From: CAVPGH01 sp046726955
Lineage (GTDB): Bacteria; Acidobacteriota; Vicinamibacteria; Fen-336
DNA length: 10,342 nt
NCBI GenBank assembly: GCA_046726955.1
Contig: JBKPBQ010000383.1
Span: 1 to 10,342, forward strand
Direction of reading: 5' to 3'
Numbering within the stretch: the first letter of the stretch is position 1; the number at the start of each line of letters is the position of its first letter. Under the pieces are notes generated by a model that saw nothing but the letters and a program-made list of their open reading frames with translations, was not told the origin of the DNA and made no database searches. Positions 1-6,567 of the stretch are shown one piece after another. The position numbers and the translations under genes were made by a program.

Positions 1-1
1 G

Positions 2-2302
<2,301 letters not shown>

Positions 2303-2334
2303 GCGACGCAAGACACGGACGGTACGTAGGGTCG

Positions 2335-2353
2335 GGCCGCCTCCCCGGCGGTC
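2335..2353. terminator. weak hairpin between the convergent lon and acyltransferase genes
   Basis: The only notable structure in the 71-base gap between the two convergent stop codons is a GC-rich dyad: GGCCGCC (2335-2341), a TCCCC loop, and GGCGGTC (2347-2353). This gives a 7-base-pair stem with one G-T wobble. Its position suits a bidirectional terminator, but no T-run follows on either strand, so it is not a canonical intrinsic terminator. It is only a candidate. Confidence 0.25.
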
Positions 2354-2373
2354 GAGCGATTCAGCAACGACTG

Positions 2374-3639
2374 TTACGATGGCTCACTGCGCCGCGAGCC
2401 ACCGATGGATTTCGTCGTGTAGCGGTATTTCGAATGAGCACGGCGTATCAGCGGCTCTTCGAGGAGACGCCACGATAGCCCGGCGAGTACCAACACGACC
2501 GTCAGGGAGACGAGTGTAACCGCCAGGGATGGCCAGGTCGCAATGCTCGGCTTCGTTCCGAGCATCGCAAAGTGGAGGAGCGCGTTCGTACCCTGGTGGA
2601 AGAGGTATACCCCGTACGCCACGGTTCCCAGCTTGACCAGGGGATAGCTCGAGAACAGGCCTGATTCGATTCGTGTCGGCTCCACGATCAGGAGCGCCAG
2701 CAGCGATGCGTAGCACGCCGCGATCCCGGTGAGACCGAAGATGTGGACGCCGCCCGTCCTCACGCTCACGAAGACAACGCCGCCGCCCAGCAACAGGACG
2801 GCGGCATAGAGCCACTTCCGATAGCGGACGAGCCACCTCCACGTGGCCTCGTGGCGGCACGCGGCGGCGACGAGCACGCCGAACCCGAGCGCATCCGCGC
2901 GCGACGGCAGCAAGGTATACGGGCCGTACCACTCGTTGCCCGCGCGTTGGAGGAGGAGCCGGACGACCGGAGCACAGAGAATCGAGAATGCCGCGAGCCA
3001 GACCAACCCTCGCCGGGTCAGGTTCCGGACCAGGAGGGGAAGGAGCACGTAGAACTGCTCTTCGATGGCCAGCGACCAGGTGATCCCGAGCCATTCCGCC
3101 CCGAAGCCTCGGCGCGACGACATGAAGAAGTTCTGCACGAACACGCAGTAGGACCAGAGCGGCACATCCTCGTTGAACAGCAGTCGGAGCGCGCGCGGGG
3201 CCGCGGGGCCGACGCAGAGAAGACCCACGAAGAACAGACCCAACCAGACGAAGTAGAGGGGAAAGATGCGGTGGATGCGGCGGAGATAGAAGGTGCGGTA
3301 GTAGCGGCCCGCGTCCCTGGCGTCCAGGAGGATGCCTCCGATCAGGAAGCCGGAGAGGACGAAGAACAGATCGACGCCGGTCAGGCTCACACGAAGGGGA
3401 GCGAGGGCGTACGGTTGCCACGACCCCGGCGGCGGGTGAGTCGTGGTCAGGAAGTAGTGCCAGACGAGGACGAGCAGGATCGCGAGCCCTCGAACGCCGT
3501 CCAGCTCGCGGATTCTTCCCTCCAGCCGCGGGTTGCGCCAAGCTCCGGAATCGTTGGCCTTCAGGTCCCCTCGCATTGCTTCCGTGACGAGCGCGCGCAT
3601 CGCCTCCTTCGTTCTCTCCGAGGGTGGAACTCTCTCCAC
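2374..3639 (-). CDS. acyltransferase family 3 membrane protein (OafA/YrhL-like)
   Basis: Members of this family are multi-pass inner-membrane enzymes that usually O-acetylate or acylate surface polysaccharides, lipids or antibiotics. In the 421-residue product the family signatures appear in order: RELDGVRGLAILLVLVWHYF at 44-63 with the presumed catalytic H61, DLFFVLSGFLIGG at 90-102, FYLRRIHRIFPLYF at 117-130, TWSLAIEEQFYVLLP at 187-201, and YGVYLFHQ at 342-349. About ten hydrophobic segments span residues 50-392. The first 43 residues are a hydrophilic cytoplasmic-type extension. The GTG start at 3637-3639 is chosen because AAGGAGG lies 9 bases upstream. An in-frame ATG at 3598-3600 also has AAGGAGG in front, but only 2 bases away, so it is a weaker alternative. 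GC is lower than in lon (32, 36 and 39 of 60 in three stretches, against 44 of 60 in lon), which hints at acquisition. The acceptor is unknown, and no polysaccharide genes are adjacent. Confidence 0.93.
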   Translation of the reverse strand: MERVPPSERTKEAMRALVTEAMRGDLKANDSGAWRNPRLEGRIRELDGVRGLAILLVLVWHYFLTTTHPPPGSWQPYALAPLRVSLTGVDLFFVLSGFLIGGILLDARDAGRYYRTFYLRRIHRIFPLYFVWLGLFFVGLLCVGPAAPRALRLLFNEDVPLWSYCVFVQNFFMSSRRGFGAEWLGITWSLAIEEQFYVLLPLLVRNLTRRGLVWLAAFSILCAPVVRLLLQRAGNEWYGPYTLLPSRADALGFGVLVAAACRHEATWRWLVRYRKWLYAAVLLLGGGVVFVSVRTGGVHIFGLTGIAACYASLLALLIVEPTRIESGLFSSYPLVKLGTVAYGVYLFHQGTNALLHFAMLGTKPSIATWPSLAVTLVSLTVVLVLAGLSWRLLEEPLIRRAHSKYRYTTKSIGGSRRSEPS

Positions 3640-3648
3640 GGGGCGCAG

Positions 3649-3655
3649 CCTCCTT
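3649..3655 (-). promoter_or_regulatory. ribosome binding site of the acyltransferase gene
   Basis: On the minus strand this reads AAGGAGG, a full Shine-Dalgarno match, 9 bases before the GTG at 3639. It decides the GTG start over the downstream ATG at 3600. Confidence 0.75.
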
Positions 3656-3663
3656 CGTAGAGC

Positions 3664-3684
3664 AGCCCGAGATTACCTCGGGCT
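3664..3684. promoter_or_regulatory. perfect 8-bp inverted repeat in the acyltransferase leader
   Basis: AGCCCGAG (3664-3671), a five-base loop ATTAC, and CTCGGGCT (3677-3684) form a perfect 8-base-pair dyad. On the minus strand it sits 8 bases upstream of the AAGGAGG ribosome binding site of the acyltransferase gene. It could therefore be a leader hairpin affecting translation, or an operator if transcription starts downstream of it. A T-run is absent on both strands, so an intrinsic terminator is unlikely. The symmetry is seen directly; the role is inference. Confidence 0.45.
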
Positions 3685-3737
3685 TGGTTGCACCCCGTCT
3701 TCGTTCCAGCCGTCCAGGACGTCAGGCTCGGAGCAAC

Positions 3738-3757
3738 CGGGACGGCCTCGGGACGGC
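3738..3757. repeat. 9-bp direct repeat at 11-bp spacing
   Basis: CGGGACGGC occurs at 3738-3746 and again at 3749-3757, so the two copies are 11 bases apart, about one helical turn. The second copy overlaps a small dyad (CGGCG at 3754-3758, loop TTCA, CGCCG at 3763-3767). It lies between the divergent genes, where a regulator could bind, but in GC-rich DNA such a repeat can arise by chance. Confidence 0.3.
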
Positions 3758-3779
3758 GTTCACGCCGGGTGACGCCTAC

Positions 3780-3819
3780 CGGTCCCTCACAAGGACCGCT
3801 GGGACTTTTGCGTTCGAAC
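3780..3819. promoter_or_regulatory. two dyads upstream of the OsmC-like leader
   Basis: CGGTCC (3780-3785) and GGACCG (3793-3798) form a 6-base-pair inverted repeat with a 7-base loop. GTTCGAAC (3812-3819) is a perfect 8-base palindrome, preceded by a short T-run (ACTTTTGC). Both lie about 100-140 bases upstream of the ATG at 3919, a plausible promoter and operator zone for that gene. I cannot point to convincing -35 and -10 boxes, and no regulator is assigned. Confidence 0.3.
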
Positions 3820-3906
3820 ATCACCTCGCTGACCGCCGCGCGCCAGGGTGGCGGGTTTCGCTGCGCACGTCGTGATCCGAGCGAGGAGCGGAGACGAGCC
3901 AGAAAG

Positions 3907-3914
3907 AAAGGAAG
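3907..3914 (+). promoter_or_regulatory. ribosome binding site of the metalloprotease gene
   Basis: AAAGGAAG lies in an A-rich leader, with its AAGGA core 6 bases before the ATG at 3919. This supports that ATG as the start. The frame stays open upstream to a TTG at 3688, but that region lacks such a site and its translation resembles nothing. Confidence 0.65.
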
Positions 3915-3918
3915 TCAA

Positions 3919-4056
3919 ATGTCAGAAACGGTGGAGGCCGGGCGGGGGCAAGCGCCCGTGAGCGGAGTCGATATCCCGAGCGTTTTCACGGCCATCAACG
4001 TGGTGCGCGAGCAGCCCGACCTGGCCCGCTTCCGCTTCCGAGCCAGCTATCGGTGG
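3919..4056 (+). pseudogene. OsmC-family N-terminal fragment fused in frame to the metalloprotease
   Basis: Codons 1-46 of the metalloprotease gene read like the start of an OsmC-like peroxide-stress protein. The segment VSGVDIPSVFTAINVVREQP followed by DLARFRFRASYRW matches, from memory of the family, the conserved pattern NGVD-x-x-x-LF-x-T-x-x-x-VK-x-x-P-x-LA-x-FQFRA-T/S-NRW. In OsmC proteins the next residues run toward a GTH-N/S-R motif, then the Cys-containing catalytic core. Here the match stops at W46 and a signal-like hydrophobic stretch begins. Neither OsmC catalytic Cys is present, so the fragment cannot act as a peroxidase. The likely origin is a deletion or recombination joining two genes; an assembly join is the main alternative. 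Confidence 0.7.
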
Positions 4057-6519
4057 CTCGGGAAAGTCCTCTCCAGTCTGGCCCTCGCCAGCTCCGTCGC
4101 GCCGGTCGCGGCGCGCGCGGAGATCACGGTCCCCGTCACCGTCAAGGTGGTGGGGCTCACCCAGATCGCCGATGTCGACCCGGTCCCGCCGAACCTCGGC
4201 GACCTCTTCGCGGAGGTCACCATCAATGGGCAGAAGTTCGACAACGTCGACGACCAGTGCCGGAACGACGGCGCCGCGGGCTTCATCCTGCCGTACCGGT
4301 TCTTCTCGGAGGGCGGGATCACCGACCCGAGTTGCAAGAACGTGCCCTGGACGTTCCAGGCCGACGTTCCGCTCAGCGCCTTCAAGAGCGACGGCCTCAG
4401 CAACCTGCAGACGATCCCCGTGCAGATCAAGATCGTGGACGAGGACACGATCTTCAACGACACGGTGCGAACGGTGGACCTCAAGCTCACCTACAACGGT
4501 CGCTGGACGGGCAGCGCCGAGTGGCCCGAGAACTGCGTCACCGGCGGCAGAGCGGAGGTGTGCTGGCGGATCGACGCCGGCCAGGACACGGACGGCGACG
4601 GGCTGCTCGACGACTGGGAGGTCAACGGGATCGACACCGACGGCAACGGGACCGTCGACTTCGACCTGCCCGCCCTGGGCGCGAACCCGAGGCACAAGGA
4701 CCTCTTCGTCGAGCTCGACTGGCGGCAGGGTTTCCCGCCGAAGCGGGCGGAGATCCAGAAGGTGCGTGAGGCGTTCGCGCGGGCGCCCGTCGACGCGGGC
4801 GGCGTGCGGAACCCCGACGGGCTGCCGGGGATCACGCTCCACATCGACACGGGCTCGCTCACCGAGAACGGCCTGCTCGTCGGCGACAACCTCGGCGGCG
4901 GCAACGCGCTGCCGGCCAGCCTCCCGGTGTGCGAGCTCGACGGAGGCCAGTACGGCCTGTACGCGGCGAAGGCCACGAACTTCGACCCGCGGCGGGCGAT
5001 GGTGTTCCGGTACGGCGTCGTCTCGACGAACTGCTGCAAGAGCGGGCCGAACGCCGGGCAGCTGTGCATCGCCGACGTGCAGTGCGGGAACTCCAAGTGC
5101 CAGCTGTCCGGCGGACGCGGCGAGATCGGCGGCAACGACTTCGTCACGTGGAACTACGACGAGTTCATGGGCTCGACGCTCCTGCACGAGATCGGCCACA
5201 CGCTCGACCTGCACCACGGCGGAGACGTCGACGACAACTGCAAGCCGAACTACCTGAGCGTCATGAACTACGACCACATGGAGCTCCAGCGCCTGAACGG
5301 GACGACCTTCATCGACTTCTCCCCGCCGCTCCGACCAAACGGGTCCCGCGGCGGCGCGCCCCTTCCCTCGCTGGCGGAGGACGCGCTCGACGAGACGGCA
5401 CTCGTGCTCGATCCGTCCGACACCGACACGCTCATCAAGTACACCGACGCGAACCGGTTGAAGCGTCTTTCTCCGGTCGGCCAGCGGATCGACTGGGAAG
5501 GGGACGGGGACAAGACCGGAACCGGGCTCACGGTGAACATCGACACCAGCGACAAGAACAACAACCCCGAGCTCTGCACGAACACTGACTTCCGATCGGC
5601 GCTGCCGAACCCGCCGGGGCCTCTTACGGGCCACCACGACTGGGCGCGGGTCTCGCTTCCCTTCCTGCAGTTCGCCAACTCGGACGACGGGCCGGTGAAT
5701 CCCGTCGGCATCGACGAGCCGAACGAGCGCCAGCTCCGGCAGCAGTTCGAGGCGGTGAACACGACCGACCTGGGCGTCTCGATGAGCGGCGACCCGGGTC
5801 CCTCCGAGGCGGGCTCGCAGGTGCAGCTCTACTACGTGATCCATGCCGAAAATCAGGGCCCCGCCCCGGCGCTGCCGCTCCTCGTCCACGACATGCTGCC
5901 GCCCGGCGCCGCTCTAATGAGCGCCGATCCGGCCTGCACCGCGACCGGGACCGGCACGCTCGCCTGCCGTCACGACGGCGTCCTCGAAGGTGAGACCGTT
6001 GAGGTGCCGGTCTCGATCAATGTGACGACCACGTGCGCGGCCGGCATCCCGGTCGCGATCGTGAACCGGGCGAGCGTCTCGAACGGGTACTTCCGGGCCG
6101 GTGCCGATCCGAATCCGGCGGACAACACGTCGAGCTTCACGACCCAGGTCGTGGACACGACGCCGCCGCAGCTCGCAGTCACGGCGTCCCCGGCGACGCT
6201 CTGGGCGCCGGACCACACGCTCGTCACGATCAACGTCGCCGTGAACGTGGTGGACGCGTGCGACGACAGCCCCGACATCCGGCTCGTGCGGGTCACCAGC
6301 AACGAGGGCACGCTGGCCGACGGCTCCGGCCACACGTCGCCGGACGTCGTCGGCGCCGCGTTCGGGACCGACGACCGCACCTTCCAGGTGCGCGCCGAGC
6401 GCAGGGGCACAGGTGGCGGCCGGATCTACACCATTACGTATCAGGCGGTGGACGCGAGCGGCAACGTCAGGACGGCGACGACGACCGTGACGGTGGTGAA
6501 GAGCCAGACGCCGCGGTAG
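3919..6519 (+). CDS. secreted metzincin-type zinc metalloprotease with DUF11-like and Ig-like C-terminal domains; chimeric N-terminus
   Basis: The 866-residue product is predicted to be an exported zinc endopeptidase. Residues 1-46 look like an OsmC-family N-terminus. Residues 47-67 form a signal-peptide-like segment with a likely cut after ARA (67). Calcium-type Asp loops follow, DTDGDGLLDDWE at 223-234 and DTDGNGTVD at 239-247. The catalytic helix HEIGHTLDLHH spans 423-433, giving zinc ligands H423, H427 and H433 with base E424. The Met-turn SVMNY has M449. Metzincins normally carry Gly seven residues after the first His; here it is D430. A Cys cluster (C372, C373, C383, C389, C394) precedes the active site. 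Residues about 617-745 form a DUF11-type repeat, and 747-866 an Ig/HYR-like domain with a LWAPDHTLV motif, both probably extracellular adhesion or spacer modules. The start is ATG 3919, backed by its ribosome binding site. Substrate is unknown. The gene is divergent from the acyltransferase and convergent with the receiver-PPDK_N gene. Confidence 0.88.
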   Translation: MSETVEAGRGQAPVSGVDIPSVFTAINVVREQPDLARFRFRASYRWLGKVLSSLALASSVAPVAARAEITVPVTVKVVGLTQIADVDPVPPNLGDLFAEVTINGQKFDNVDDQCRNDGAAGFILPYRFFSEGGITDPSCKNVPWTFQADVPLSAFKSDGLSNLQTIPVQIKIVDEDTIFNDTVRTVDLKLTYNGRWTGSAEWPENCVTGGRAEVCWRIDAGQDTDGDGLLDDWEVNGIDTDGNGTVDFDLPALGANPRHKDLFVELDWRQGFPPKRAEIQKVREAFARAPVDAGGVRNPDGLPGITLHIDTGSLTENGLLVGDNLGGGNALPASLPVCELDGGQYGLYAAKATNFDPRRAMVFRYGVVSTNCCKSGPNAGQLCIADVQCGNSKCQLSGGRGEIGGNDFVTWNYDEFMGSTLLHEIGHTLDLHHGGDVDDNCKPNYLSVMNYDHMELQRLNGTTFIDFSPPLRPNGSRGGAPLPSLAEDALDETALVLDPSDTDTLIKYTDANRLKRLSPVGQRIDWEGDGDKTGTGLTVNIDTSDKNNNPELCTNTDFRSALPNPPGPLTGHHDWARVSLPFLQFANSDDGPVNPVGIDEPNERQLRQQFEAVNTTDLGVSMSGDPGPSEAGSQVQLYYVIHAENQGPAPALPLLVHDMLPPGAALMSADPACTATGTGTLACRHDGVLEGETVEVPVSINVTTTCAAGIPVAIVNRASVSNGYFRAGADPNPADNTSSFTTQVVDTTPPQLAVTASPATLWAPDHTLVTINVAVNVVDACDDSPDIRLVRVTSNEGTLADGSGHTSPDVVGAAFGTDDRTFQVRAERRGTGGGRIYTITYQAVDASGNVRTATTTVTVVKSQTPR
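4057..4119 (+). other. signal-peptide-like segment of the metalloprotease
   Basis: Residues 47-67 (LGKVLSSLALASS then VAPVAARA) comprise a lysine, a hydrophobic and small-residue core, and an AxA-type cleavage motif ending at A67, directly before EITVPV. This is the classic Sec signal layout, but it is internal, preceded by 46 residues of OsmC-like sequence. Arginines at 37, 39, 41 and 45 keep a positive region in front of the core, so export may still work. No start codon with a ribosome binding site lies just before it. Confidence 0.6.
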
Positions 6520-6567
6520 CGCGACGCCACGGCTCGCAGTCCGAAAGCGCCCGGGCCGGTTCGATGG

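Noticed and set aside
3688..3918. Upstream extension of the metalloprotease frame to a TTG at 3688
   Set aside because: No ribosome binding site precedes it, its translation resembles no family, and the ATG at 3919 has a good site and begins the recognisable OsmC-like segment.
3922..5889. Long open frame (655 codons) on the minus strand opposite the metalloprotease
   Set aside because: Its translation is Arg/Val/Glu-rich and low-complexity, typical of antisense frames in GC-rich DNA. The plus-strand frame has clear domains.
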